From NCBI RefSeq assembly GCF_900100705.1, contig NZ_FNCH01000012.1, positions 124,001-188,000 on the forward strand: DNA of 64,000 bases, read 5' to 3'. This stretch comes from Pedobacter terrae. GTDB taxonomy: Bacteria; Bacteroidota; Bacteroidia; Sphingobacteriales; Sphingobacteriaceae. Under the pieces are notes generated by a model. That model searched no databases and was not told the DNA's origin. It saw only the letters and a list, made by a program, of their open reading frames with translations. The translations under genes and the position numbers were made by a program. Of this stretch, positions 17,569 through 26,984 are shown piece after piece. Position 1 is the stretch's first letter; each line of letters starts with the position of its first letter.

Positions 17569-20500
17569 ATGAAAATGAGCTTTGGTATAAAAATTAGATT
17601 TCTATTGCTTGTTTTGGGCTGCTGCCTTATTGCAACTTCTATTTCGTTAAGCAGGTTTACCACTAAAAGTGAACTGTTAGAACACGATGCAGCAGAAATC
17701 CAACAGAATGTTTTGCTCAAAGAAAAAGCCGTTCAAACATTTTTGAACAATAAGCAGGAAGTGGCCAAAGCCAAACAGTTTCATCTCAATCCTAAAGATG
17801 CCATTGATTTTATTACCACCTATCGGGAGAGTAATGGGATAAACCTATTAACGTTTCAAAATAATCAGCTAAAGTTTTGGAGTACTTATAAGGTTTCTGA
17901 AATAGATCCGGGTACCATAAAGGAAGGTAGTTCAGTGCTGTTTTTTTCTAATGGCTGGTATGAAGTTATTAAAAGTACCCAGGGCAATTTCAGTCTTGTT
18001 TTCCTGATCTCCATTCAGTCCCAATATCCTTTTAAAGAAACGAAGTACTTTAAGAATGATATTGACCCTATTTTATCCAAAACAAAAATACTAACCTTTG
18101 CCTCTTTTACAGATAAAGACGTTTATGTTATAAAAAACCTCGAAAATAAGTTTTTATTTGGGCTAAAAGTAAAACCAGGTTATGCAGAAACCCATTATTC
18201 GGGTACGCAGTTGTGGTTGTTTGTGGCCGGGATGTTGTGCATCTGCATGTTTTTTAACTCTTTAAGTTCGTTTATTGCCAGACGCGGACACATTGCCTGG
18301 GGTACTTTTTTGCTGTTGTTTTTCTTTTTAGCGTTTAGGTTAACAGATTTGTATTATGGTTGGTATAACCATAGGTTTAATTTAGACCTGTTTGATCCGA
18401 AGATATATGCAGATAATTTCCTGATGCCATCTTTAGGAGATTTTCTGTTGAACGTAATCGCACTTACCTGGTTGCTCCTCTTCATGTATAACCATAAGGA
18501 ACAATACAAATTTCCGGAATTTATTAAACGGAGTAAAATAATAGGTATTGTTATTCAGGCTGGGTTATTGGTGTTAATAGGGCGGATTGTTTGGGATACA
18601 GATGATATCTTCTTCGGGTTGATCTTTAACTCGAAAATTAATTTCGATATCATTAATATTCTTAAGCTTAGCGGAACCAGTTGGGTGGGGATTGTAATTT
18701 TATGTTTAGCCTGGTTCCAGATTTACCTGATCACTGTCATCTCTGCAACAGTAAGCAGTCAATTAAATGTAAGCAATAAAGAACGGGTAATTATTTTCTT
18801 AATCGGCTTTGCAGGTGTTTTAGCCTACAAGTTAATGGTCGATTTTAATGCATTTTTTATTGTTTTTGCATTGGTATTATTTATAGTAGGGAAGGCTGTT
18901 TATTTAAAAGAGAAGAATTTTTCAATCGGCATGTTTGCCATCGTATTTTTCTGTCTGGCTTTTAATACTTCTATTAAGTACACCAAGTATAAAGATATAA
19001 AAGAAAGAGGTTTGCGCGAGCCTTTAGCCAGAAAAGTGCAATCATCAGAAGATCCGAATGCAATTGTTGCTTTGGGTGCTTTAGGCGACGAAATTGCAAA
19101 AGATAGATTCCTGACAAGTTATTTCAACCAAAACCGGAAAGGTAGTTATGCAGTGCTCAAAAACCATATCAAAGATTATCTGGATGGCTATTTAAGCCGA
19201 TACGATTATCAGATTTATCCTTATGATAAAATGGGCTTAGCGATCGAGAATGCCGATACACCACCGATTAGTAAATATAAAAACCTGGTAGAAGCAGGCT
19301 CGGTTAAAATAGATGGCTCTAACTTTTTTTATCAGGTAAACAATACATTCGGTTATCAGGATTACTTTGGGATCATTTCGGTGGTAGGCAAGGGCAGTAT
19401 ACTCGGCACATTGGTGCTCGAACTCCGTTCTAAACCATACAATTATAACAATCGGCTACCCGATCTTCTGGGTGATCAGAAATTGATTAAAGATGAAGAT
19501 TTTAAGGGGTATTCTATCGCGTTTTATAATAATAACGAACTGCTTAATCAGTCTGGAAATTATACCTATCCTTTAGATGGAAGCATGTTTAAAGGTAAAA
19601 AAGATGATTTTATAACCAGTAATGATGATGAACTTCATTACAGCCATTTAATTTACAAGCCATCTAATAGCAAAATGGTTGTGATTAGTAAGGAAAAAGT
19701 AGGTTATGTAGAGCGCCTGGCTGCGCTATCCTTTTTCTTTTTAATATTTATCATTTTCTCCCTGTTGCTTTATGGTTTGATATGGTTGATCAAAAACCTT
19801 GATGATGATAAGGTGGGCTGGTTCAGTATCAATAGGTCTTTAATGATCAATGCCAATAAGATTTTATATAAAACAAGGATCCAGGTATCTATTGTATTAG
19901 TGGTGGTGGCCACGCTGGTTATTGTAGGTTGGGGAACTTATTATTATATGAACTATGAATACCGCGGACAGCAAGATGCGATATTAAAAGATAAAATAAG
20001 AAAAGTACAGCAGAATTTTGAAAAGCAGGTTTTCAGGAATGGCATTATTGAAAATGATGAGAATGCGGTAGCAGATTTTAATAATTTTGCCGATATCAAT
20101 AACGCCGATTTAAATTTGTATGATCTGAGTGGCAACCTGATTATGACGACCTACCCTAAGCTCTACAATTACAAAATTATAGGTAAAAAAATGGGGCCTA
20201 AGGCTTTCTTTTCATTAAATGGTTTACACCGGTCAGAATATATTAACCTTAAAGAGAACATTGGGAGTTTAATTTATGCTGCTGCTTATGCCCCTATCAG
20301 AAATGCGCAGAACAAAACAATTGCTTATATTGGTTTGCCTAACTATTCTAATGAAGAGGAGTATAGCGATAAACTTGCACTTTTTGTAAGTAACCTGATC
20401 AATCTTTACGCACTGGTATTTGTAGCTGTTGGGGTATTGGCTGTGTTTTTGGCCAATCAGATTACAAACCCCTTAACTTTTATTCAGGAAAGTATTAGTA

Positions 20501-21300
20501 AAACCAAAATTGGGCAAAAGAATGAGCCTATTGTATGGCGTAGACATGATGAAATCGGCTCTCTGATTAAGGAATACAACCATATGATTGCTGCCTTGGA
20601 AGAGAGTGCAATAAAGCTGGCCAGATCTGAACGTGAAAGCGCCTGGCGCGAAATGGCCAAACAAGTGGCGCATGAAATCAAGAATCCGTTAACGCCTTTA
20701 AAGTTAGGTGTTCAGTTGTTAGAAAAATCCTGGAAAGAGAAAGATCCTAATTTTGAACTGAAGTTTAACAAGTTCAGCAAATCATTTATAGAACAGATTG
20801 ATAGCCTTTCCAAAATTGCTTCCGAATTTTCGAATTTCGCTAAAATGCCTGATACCAACCTGGAACGACTTTCTTTGCTTCCAATCATTGAGCAGGCTAG
20901 AGAAGTGTTTAAAAGCAGTGAAAATGTGACCATTGATGTACTGAACAAAAGCGAAAAGGACATCACCATCCTTGCAGACCACGATCAGCTGTTGAGAACA
21001 TTTAATAACCTGCTTAAAAATGCAATAGAGGCTATAGACGAGGAATCGTTATGTTGCATTACCATTATTTTGTATGCAGATGTGAAGAGTGCGTATATAG
21101 AAATAAAAGATAATGGAAAAGGTATACCGCCGGCCCTGCAAGACAAAATATTCGTACCTAATTTCACTACAAAAACATCAGGTACAGGTTTAGGGTTAGC
21201 TTTTGTTAAGCAAGCTGTAGAGAATGCCGGGGGTTCAGTTAAATTTACCTCAATAAGCGGTTTGGGAACAACGTTCTACCTGAACTTTCCGCTTGCTTAA
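17569..21300 (+). CDS. Very large multi-pass sensor histidine kinase (NtrY-like core)
   Basis: A 1243-residue membrane kinase. One membrane segment is at residues 8-26, then an extracytoplasmic region; a cluster of about eight segments lies between residues 210 and 490, then a second soluble region (about 490-720). Further segments lie near 725-750, 775-797 and 945-965. A HAMP-like linker (NQITNPLTFIQES) leads to HisKA with H1035 in VAHEIKNPLTPLKLG, the N box NLLKNAIEAID, G1 IKDNGKGIP and G2 GTGLGLAFV. The HEIKNPLTP box is NtrY-like, but no response regulator is adjacent, so its partner is unknown. A second Met (residue 3) is an alternative start. Confidence 0.9.
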   Translation: MKMSFGIKIRFLLLVLGCCLIATSISLSRFTTKSELLEHDAAEIQQNVLLKEKAVQTFLNNKQEVAKAKQFHLNPKDAIDFITTYRESNGINLLTFQNNQLKFWSTYKVSEIDPGTIKEGSSVLFFSNGWYEVIKSTQGNFSLVFLISIQSQYPFKETKYFKNDIDPILSKTKILTFASFTDKDVYVIKNLENKFLFGLKVKPGYAETHYSGTQLWLFVAGMLCICMFFNSLSSFIARRGHIAWGTFLLLFFFLAFRLTDLYYGWYNHRFNLDLFDPKIYADNFLMPSLGDFLLNVIALTWLLLFMYNHKEQYKFPEFIKRSKIIGIVIQAGLLVLIGRIVWDTDDIFFGLIFNSKINFDIINILKLSGTSWVGIVILCLAWFQIYLITVISATVSSQLNVSNKERVIIFLIGFAGVLAYKLMVDFNAFFIVFALVLFIVGKAVYLKEKNFSIGMFAIVFFCLAFNTSIKYTKYKDIKERGLREPLARKVQSSEDPNAIVALGALGDEIAKDRFLTSYFNQNRKGSYAVLKNHIKDYLDGYLSRYDYQIYPYDKMGLAIENADTPPISKYKNLVEAGSVKIDGSNFFYQVNNTFGYQDYFGIISVVGKGSILGTLVLELRSKPYNYNNRLPDLLGDQKLIKDEDFKGYSIAFYNNNELLNQSGNYTYPLDGSMFKGKKDDFITSNDDELHYSHLIYKPSNSKMVVISKEKVGYVERLAALSFFFLIFIIFSLLLYGLIWLIKNLDDDKVGWFSINRSLMINANKILYKTRIQVSIVLVVVATLVIVGWGTYYYMNYEYRGQQDAILKDKIRKVQQNFEKQVFRNGIIENDENAVADFNNFADINNADLNLYDLSGNLIMTTYPKLYNYKIIGKKMGPKAFFSLNGLHRSEYINLKENIGSLIYAAAYAPIRNAQNKTIAYIGLPNYSNEEEYSDKLALFVSNLINLYALVFVAVGVLAVFLANQITNPLTFIQESISKTKIGQKNEPIVWRRHDEIGSLIKEYNHMIAALEESAIKLARSERESAWREMAKQVAHEIKNPLTPLKLGVQLLEKSWKEKDPNFELKFNKFSKSFIEQIDSLSKIASEFSNFAKMPDTNLERLSLLPIIEQAREVFKSSENVTIDVLNKSEKDITILADHDQLLRTFNNLLKNAIEAIDEESLCCITIILYADVKSAYIEIKDNGKGIPPALQDKIFVPNFTTKTSGTGLGLAFVKQAVENAGGSVKFTSISGLGTTFYLNFPLA

Positions 21301-21342
21301 AATTAAAAATAAGGATTGGATGGTTTAATCAGATAACGGTTA

Positions 21343-22245
21343 TTACCTCAATTCCACTTGTGCCTTACCCATGGTATTGCCATTAGCATATAAAATTACG
21401 GTATATATGCCCTTTATAAATGGCTTAGGGTTTACCCAATCGATAACATAGGTGCTGTCATCATTATTGTAATCAATAAATATAGAATGGCTGAACTGCA
21501 TATCCTGTCCGTCAGCCTCGAAATGGTTTTCCTCGTCAGCAAGCAGGTTTCCCGCCGGATCGAATACCCGAAGGTAAATGTTGTGATGTCCTTTTTCTGC
21601 TAACTGATTTGGCACAATGTTAAACCGTACGCTTAACTTTTCGGCAGTAGATGATTTGGTTACTTCGACTTTTTTGCCGCTTGATTTTGTTCTGAAAGCA
21701 ATAATTTCTGCTGATTGTAACTTTAATGCTGCAGCCGTTTTTACTTTCGCATTTAAACTGGAGTTTTCGCTCTCCAAATCCGAGGCCTTATTACTTATAT
21801 TTCTGAGTGTATTCTGTAAACTATCGCGGCTATTCTTTAGAAAAATATTGTCTTTCTGTAGCTGAATAATCTGATCATTGTATTTTTTTACAAATGTTTT
21901 CAGTTCATTGATCTTTGCATTGGCTTTATCAATTTCGAGTTGGGTAATCTGGTTTTTTTCTAAAGCCTGCTTTAGCTCTTCGATTTTCGTGCGGGCAACC
22001 TTTTGTTCTTCAACAAGTTTCTCGTTTAAATCCAGGTTTAGTGCATTTACCTTATCCAGTTCAACCTCAATCTTTTCTACTTCAAGCCGTAGTTTATCTT
22101 TCTCCGCACTAACGGTAACAAATCTATCGCTTTGCTTTCGATCTTTAAAAAACAAATAGGCATTTGTGCCAATTAAAGCGGCAATAACGATAACCAGGAA
22201 GTAAATTTTGTTTCTATCACCCTTATTAATCTTTTGTGGTTCCAT
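21343..22245 (-). CDS. Membrane-anchored coiled-coil protein of unknown function
   Basis: A 300-residue protein. A short cytosolic N-terminus is followed by one membrane segment (IYFLVIVIAALIGTNAYLFF, residues 14-33), then a long Lys/Glu/Leu heptad-rich coiled coil (about 38-165), and a C-terminal beta-rich domain (SVRFNIVPNQLAEKGHHNIYLRVFDP through YTVILYANGNTMGKAQVELR). The last part looks like an Ig/FN3-type fold. I know of Bacteroidota proteins with this layout but no assigned function. It converges on the large kinase with a 42-bp gap and no visible terminator. Confidence 0.8.
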   Translation of the reverse strand: MEPQKINKGDRNKIYFLVIVIAALIGTNAYLFFKDRKQSDRFVTVSAEKDKLRLEVEKIEVELDKVNALNLDLNEKLVEEQKVARTKIEELKQALEKNQITQLEIDKANAKINELKTFVKKYNDQIIQLQKDNIFLKNSRDSLQNTLRNISNKASDLESENSSLNAKVKTAAALKLQSAEIIAFRTKSSGKKVEVTKSSTAEKLSVRFNIVPNQLAEKGHHNIYLRVFDPAGNLLADEENHFEADGQDMQFSHSIFIDYNNDDSTYVIDWVNPKPFIKGIYTVILYANGNTMGKAQVELR

Positions 22246-22450
22246 TTAATAACAATGTATCTTCTATAAATTAATATACTTTTGTTCTCCATAGGTAAAT
22301 GGGGTACACAATTAATTTTAGCAGGGCGTAAATTAAATTTTTTAATAAACTTATAAGAGTTTTTAAAAAAAATCGTTTACTTGCTGATGTTCAATTTGTA
22401 TCCAAATCTACACAAACACACAACCTGAATAAAAAATAAGACAAGAAATA

Positions 22451-23995
22451 ATGCTTAAAAACTTCCTATACGCACTTTTATTGCTAACTGTAGTACCTTA
22501 TATATTAAATGCACAACCTTTATCAAAAATTGCACCAAAAAGGGAGTTTAGAGGTGTTTGGGTAGCTACTGTTACCAATATAGACTGGCCTTCGAGGCCG
22601 GGTTTAAGCATCGATCAGCAAAAGCAAGAGTTGATTGGCATTTTAGAAAGGCATAAAAGCCAGGGTATGAATGCCATTATTTTGCAGGTTAGGCCCGCAG
22701 CCGATGCATTTTACGCGAAATCCAGAGAACCATGGAGTCAGTGGTTAATGGGCAGACAGGGTTTGGCGCCAGCACCTGGTTACGATCCTCTGGCCTTTGC
22801 TATTAAAGAAGCCCATTTCAGGGGAATGGAATTACATGCCTGGTTTAACCCATACAGAGCCAGTATGAGCAGTTCGACCGTATTAAGCGAAAACCATGCT
22901 TACCGTAAACATCCTGATTGGTTTTTTACTTATGGTGGTAAAAAGCAGTTTGATCCAGGTATTCCGGAGGTGAGGGAATATATTGTTCAGGTCATTTTAG
23001 ATGTAGTAAAAGGCTATGATGTTGATGGAATCCACTTCGACGATTATTTTTACCCTTATAAATTAGAAGGGCAAACCATTAATGATAGTAATACTTTTAG
23101 TAAATACCCTAATAATTTTTCAGACATCAGAGATTGGAGGCGCAATAATGTCGATTTGCTCATCAAACAGCTTGACGATAGCATTCACCACTATAAAAAA
23201 TGGGTAAAATTTGGCATCAGTCCTTTTGGTATCTGGAAAAATAAAAATGAAGATCCTGAAGGTTCTGCAACCAGCGGGCTGTCTAATTATGCAGAACTTT
23301 TTGCTGATAGCCGTAAATGGGTTAGAGAAGGCTGGGTAGATTACATTAATCCTCAGATATATTTTACGTTTACCAGAAGAGTAGCGCCCTATGGTGTTTT
23401 GGTTGATTGGTGGAGCAATAATAACTTTGGCAGACATGTTTACATTGGACAGGGTGCTTACCTCGTAAATTCAAGGGCTGAAGCCGCCTGGAAAAACCTG
23501 AGTGAGATACCCAAACAGATTAGATACCTCAGAGATAACAACAGGATTCAGGGCAGTGTGTTTTTTAGTTCCAAATCATTAAGTACGGTAGCTAAAGCAG
23601 TTGGCGATTCGCTAAAGAACGATCTTTACAAATACCCTGCTTTGCCACCACAGATGCCATGGCTGGATGAAGTACCGCCGAATGAACCCCAGGCATTAAC
23701 AGCTGATGCATTAAAAGATGGCGTGCATCTAAAATGGCAGCTTCCATTGAAGGCTAAGGATGGAGAAACAGCTTCAGGATTTGTAGTTTACCGATTTAAT
23801 GAAGGAGATAAAATTTCGATAGTTGACCCAAAAAACATTGTTAAAATAAGCTTTGATGATTATCTTTCATTCATTGATACCAGTGTAGAAAGTGGAAAAC
23901 GGTACAGCTATCTTGTAACGGCATTAGATCGGTTAAAAAATGAAAGTGAGCCTAGCGGTCCTGTTGGTGTAGAAGTTCCTTTAGCAAAGGAATAA
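22451..23995 (+). CDS. Secreted glycosyl hydrolase-like 10 (GHL10, YngK-type) protein
   Basis: A 514-residue secreted protein with a signal peptide (residues 1-21, ending LNAQ). The GHL10 domain (about 30-340, TIM barrel) starts REFRGVWVATVTNIDWPS and contains ILQVRPAADAFY, HAWFNPYRA and the acidic GIHFDDYFYPY, the likely catalytic region. A C-terminal FN3-like domain (about 405-510) follows. Substrates of this family are poorly known; related proteins are thought to act on cell-wall or other amino-sugar glycans. It converges with the LacI gene and heads the amino-sugar region, which supports a cell-wall sugar role by inference. Confidence 0.88.
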   Translation: MLKNFLYALLLLTVVPYILNAQPLSKIAPKREFRGVWVATVTNIDWPSRPGLSIDQQKQELIGILERHKSQGMNAIILQVRPAADAFYAKSREPWSQWLMGRQGLAPAPGYDPLAFAIKEAHFRGMELHAWFNPYRASMSSSTVLSENHAYRKHPDWFFTYGGKKQFDPGIPEVREYIVQVILDVVKGYDVDGIHFDDYFYPYKLEGQTINDSNTFSKYPNNFSDIRDWRRNNVDLLIKQLDDSIHHYKKWVKFGISPFGIWKNKNEDPEGSATSGLSNYAELFADSRKWVREGWVDYINPQIYFTFTRRVAPYGVLVDWWSNNNFGRHVYIGQGAYLVNSRAEAAWKNLSEIPKQIRYLRDNNRIQGSVFFSSKSLSTVAKAVGDSLKNDLYKYPALPPQMPWLDEVPPNEPQALTADALKDGVHLKWQLPLKAKDGETASGFVVYRFNEGDKISIVDPKNIVKISFDDYLSFIDTSVESGKRYSYLVTALDRLKNESEPSGPVGVEVPLAKE

Positions 23996-24010
23996 TTGTT
24001 CTGAACTTGC

Positions 24011-24118
24011 CGTCATTTCGGGCAGCATGCAACGAAGTCGAGAACCCGGAGGCTCAGCGAAGCTAAATCTATCTAAGCAGATCGCTCCGTTTCGCTATGC
24101 TTCAGTCTTGATGGCGAC
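24011..24118. repeat. Dispersed intergenic palindrome, copy 4, overlapping the end of lacI
   Basis: It begins cgtcatttcgggcagcatgc and ends gcttcagtcttgatggcgac. The right-hand 39 bases match the right arm of the copy at 26719-26817 at 29 of 39 positions. It lies between the convergent GHL10 and LacI genes and extends 24 bp into the LacI coding sequence, supplying its last seven codons and stop. Confidence 0.8.
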
Positions 24119-25132
24119 TTTCTTATTAGTCGAATCTCTTTCTACAACCCCTGGATCAAGCACAATGTGTTCCATGTTGGCGTATGGGCTTTCCTGATTA
24201 ATCATTTTCAAAAACATTTTAGCGCACTCTTGCCCCATTTGTGAGGCATGCTGATCAATTGTAGATAGGTTGGGCGTAATGTAAGCGGAGAAGGCCTCAT
24301 TCGCAAAACCAATTACACCTATTTTAGGCGGTGTTTCGTCTATTTCTTTTAGCTTTTTAATTACGCCTAGTGCCGTAAAATCATCACCGGCAATTATTGC
24401 ATCAGGTTTATTGCTGCTGCGCATTAATTTCCCTGCACCAAATCGGCCATCTTTAATGGATAAACCGCCAAAAATAATATGGTCTTCCACAACCGGAAAG
24501 CCGTGATCTGTCAAAGCTGCCTTGTATCCTTCTAAACGATCGTTAAATATTTTAATCTGGTGAACCGTGGTTACAAATGCAATTTTTTGGTAGCCCTGGT
24601 CAATTAAGTGTTTTGTAGCAATATACCCGGCCTTAAAATCATCGAGCGTAATAGTCGGGACTTTTAAATCGGTATTTACACGGTCAAATAATATCAGGGG
24701 CTTGTTTTGCTTAATAATTTCTGAAAAATGCGAAATGTTTTTTGTTTCTAAAGACATTGAAGCCATAATGCCATCTACCTGTGCCTCTAATAAGGTTCTT
24801 ACACCATTAATTTCATTCTCAACTGATTCATTGGATTGATAAATAATCACGCGGTAACCGCTATCTTTCAGACCATCCTCTATACAATGGATAATAGATG
24901 CAAAAAAATGGGCCTGTACGCTTGGCACAATTACGCCAATGATATGGGTTTTTCCAGACTTTAATGCTGACGCAAGTTTATTTGGGCTATAATTTAATTT
25001 TTTAGCCATTTCAACAACAGCCTTTCTGGTCGTATCGCTTATTGCCGGAAAGCCACTAAGTGCCCTGGAAACAGTTGATACTGTAATGTTGAGCGCCTTG
25101 GCAATGTCGTATATGGTCGTTTTCTTTTTCAA
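24095..25132 (-). CDS. LacI-family transcriptional regulator
   Basis: A 345-residue repressor: HTH and hinge at residues 1-60 (TTIYDIAKALNITVSTVSRAL, then KLASALKSGKTHIIGVIVPS) and a periplasmic-binding-protein-like sugar sensor to the end. The start is TTG at 25132; no in-frame ATG lies between it and the upstream stop, and the next ATGs are inside the HTH. LacI proteins begin at just this point. It lies 39 bp downstream of the NagX-like gene on the same strand, so the two probably share a transcript. The C-terminal residues VAIKTEA come from a dispersed repeat. Likely targets are the neighbouring amino-sugar genes; AAACGTTT cores upstream of anmK/nagB fit a LacI operator. Confidence 0.93.
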   Translation of the reverse strand: MKKKTTIYDIAKALNITVSTVSRALSGFPAISDTTRKAVVEMAKKLNYSPNKLASALKSGKTHIIGVIVPSVQAHFFASIIHCIEDGLKDSGYRVIIYQSNESVENEINGVRTLLEAQVDGIMASMSLETKNISHFSEIIKQNKPLILFDRVNTDLKVPTITLDDFKAGYIATKHLIDQGYQKIAFVTTVHQIKIFNDRLEGYKAALTDHGFPVVEDHIIFGGLSIKDGRFGAGKLMRSSNKPDAIIAGDDFTALGVIKKLKEIDETPPKIGVIGFANEAFSAYITPNLSTIDQHASQMGQECAKMFLKMINQESPYANMEHIVLDPGVVERDSTNKKVAIKTEA

Positions 25133-25171
25133 TTGGATTGGAGAGAGACAATCAATTATAGCGTTTTTTTA

Positions 25172-26332
25172 CTAAACCTTAATGATAATATTTTTTTTGT
25201 ACATAAAATATAATAATACATAAAAACCAAGTACATAGGTTATGGCCCAAACCAGTGACGCATTTATTGGACTAAAAAAGGGCGTATAGCAGGTTTCATA
25301 GAAAAGAACCAGAAGTCCTGTTTTGGTGCCGTCTGCTTTGGTAACCTGAATGAGGTTTAACACTCTTGGCATTAATCCTGCCAGAAAGAAAACTGTAATG
25401 GCATTTACGCCATATACAACAAATGGAGTGGTAAATTTCTTGTAGCCTTGCACATCAATGATCCAGTAGCAGAGCGCCAATGCGACAGCCGCCAGGCCGC
25501 CTGCATATAACACATAAGAACTGGTCCATAAAGATTTGTTAATCGGGAACTGCAGGTCCCAGAGTAGGCCTAATATAACGGCCGTAATGCCTGTGGTAAA
25601 TAACCAGGCTACTTTGGTTGGGTTGTCTACATCTTTTCTGCGCATCCAAACGCCCACCAGAATGCCAAATAAACAGGTCCCTATTGCAGGTAGTGTGCTT
25701 AAAACGCCTTCGGGGTCCCAGGTTTTTGATGAAGCCCAGGTATGCGCTTCTGTTAAAATTCCACGATCTATCCAGGCCGCTAAATTGGTCTCCTTTTCCA
25801 TATTGGGATACCCAACTCCAGGAACCGGAACAAAGGTCATGAGTGCCCAGTAAACGGCGAGTATTACAATTAATGTTTTAAATATGGTTTTGTTAGAAAA
25901 CTTGATGAAAATAACGCTGCTAATGATGAAAACGATCCCTATTCTTTGTAAAACGCCTAATAACCTTACTGTTTGAAAAGCTTCCAGGATGGTGCTTTCA
26001 GTTGTTAATGCACTGATAATTTTCCCAAAAATAGCCAGGAAGAAACCCAGTAAATAAAGTATAATACCGCGTTTAGCGGCTTTAATGATTGTTTTTTGAT
26101 GTGTAGAGGGGTCTGCTTTATTGCTGCTCATGGCAAAAGCTATAGAAACGCCAACAATCCATAAAAAAAACGGGAAAATCAAGTCAGTAGGTGTGCAGCC
26201 ATTCCATTCTGCATGTTCCAAAGGGGCATAAATATGTCCCCAACTGCCCGGATTATTCACCAAGATCATCGCGGCTACGGTTAATCCTCTAAAAAAATCC
26301 AGAGATAGCAGACGTTGTTTAGGTTCGGTCAT
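25172..26332 (-). CDS. nagX: NagX-type multi-pass membrane protein (HGSNAT-like, DUF5009/COG4299)
   Basis: A 386-residue inner-membrane protein with about ten hydrophobic segments. The N-terminal RLLSLDFFRGLTVAAMILVNNPGSW and the segment DLIFPFFLWIVGVSIAFAM are the family signature, shared with human lysosomal heparan-alpha-glucosaminide N-acetyltransferase. In proteobacterial GlcNAc regulons the homologue is called NagX; its role is not firmly established, with transport or transmembrane acetylation of glucosamine proposed. The ATG at 26332 is preferred over a TTG at 26356. The flanking LacI and NagB genes support an amino-sugar role. The exact reaction is uncertain. Confidence 0.85.
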   Translation of the reverse strand: MTEPKQRLLSLDFFRGLTVAAMILVNNPGSWGHIYAPLEHAEWNGCTPTDLIFPFFLWIVGVSIAFAMSSNKADPSTHQKTIIKAAKRGIILYLLGFFLAIFGKIISALTTESTILEAFQTVRLLGVLQRIGIVFIISSVIFIKFSNKTIFKTLIVILAVYWALMTFVPVPGVGYPNMEKETNLAAWIDRGILTEAHTWASSKTWDPEGVLSTLPAIGTCLFGILVGVWMRRKDVDNPTKVAWLFTTGITAVILGLLWDLQFPINKSLWTSSYVLYAGGLAAVALALCYWIIDVQGYKKFTTPFVVYGVNAITVFFLAGLMPRVLNLIQVTKADGTKTGLLVLFYETCYTPFFSPINASLVWAITYVLGFYVLLYFMYKKNIIIKV

Positions 26333-26718
26333 GATTAGCTGGTTTGGGTTTAGCAAACTAATTTAGACTATTGTTTTTAGAATGAGAAATTACTTACGAA
26401 GTTTAAGGGTAACGTGTCATCTTGAACAACATGGACATCTTTAGCAGATGTAGTTTTATAATTGTTATCTAACGATGCTCCAATAGAATACAAGATGGTA
26501 AGTCCTTAGAAAGGCTCAAGATTGACATTTTATGCATTCGTATAAAATTCCTGAAAGTTCGGACAGACGTTGCAATTTTTTAAAAAATCCTTCGCTGCGT
26601 TCAGCATGACAGGTGGTAGTATATCCGATTATCTCAATCTACAGAAGGCGTGATGCTGAAGAATAATGAATTATATAAAATACAGATATGCAAAGAAGTT
26701 TGAACGGTCTCAGAGTAT

Positions 26719-26817
26719 CGTCATTTCGACCGTAGTGCCTGCCCGTACAGGCGTGGAGAAATCTTTAAACTAGATTCAAAGATCTCTCCATTTCGCTGCG
26801 CTAAAGTCGAGATGACG
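26719..26817. repeat. Dispersed intergenic palindrome, copy 5
   Basis: The ends cgtcatttcgac and gtcgagatgacg are inverted copies at 11 of 12 positions, with inner arms ggagaaatcttt and aaagatctctcc also pairing. It is related to the copy at 24011-24118. Confidence 0.85.
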
Positions 26818-26932
26818 AATTTTTTGAGGAGTTTGTCAATGGTAACGCAGCGAAGGCACTTTTGAAGGTGTGTTTTTTATCGTTATCCAAGCTGCTTTTC
26901 TGTGATCATGACCATTTGAACTTCGCAGATTG

Positions 26933-26970
26933 GCAAAAAAAATCCTGCTTTGTACTAACAAAGCAGGATT
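26933..26970 (-). terminator. Rho-independent terminator after the NagB-PIG-L gene
   Basis: A perfect 13-bp stem aatcctgctttgt / acaaagcaggatt with loop acta. On the minus strand it is followed by a run of T (the A run at 26935-26942), 15 bp past the stop codon. Confidence 0.92.
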
Positions 26971-26984
26971 TGGTATATTTTAAG

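Larger units (their letters stand above)
26357..26984. other. Gene-free region filled with degenerate dispersed repeats
   Basis: I see no credible gene in 628 bp. The left part has arms such as gtcatcttgaac (about 26416) and ggctcaagattgac (about 26512), then ccttcgctgcgttcagcatgac (about 26590-26611). A better copy is at 26719-26817 and a terminator at 26933-26970. The region looks like several repeat insertions that decayed side by side. Confidence 0.7.

Noticed and set aside
22277..22284. TACTTTTG as promoter of the GHL10 gene
   Set aside because: It matches TAnnTTTG but is 167 bp before the start with no -33 partner, so support is too thin.
26357..26984. Possible tRNA or small RNA gene in the 628-bp gap
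   Set aside because: No cloverleaf arms or CCA end are visible; the pairing comes from dispersed palindromes and one terminator.
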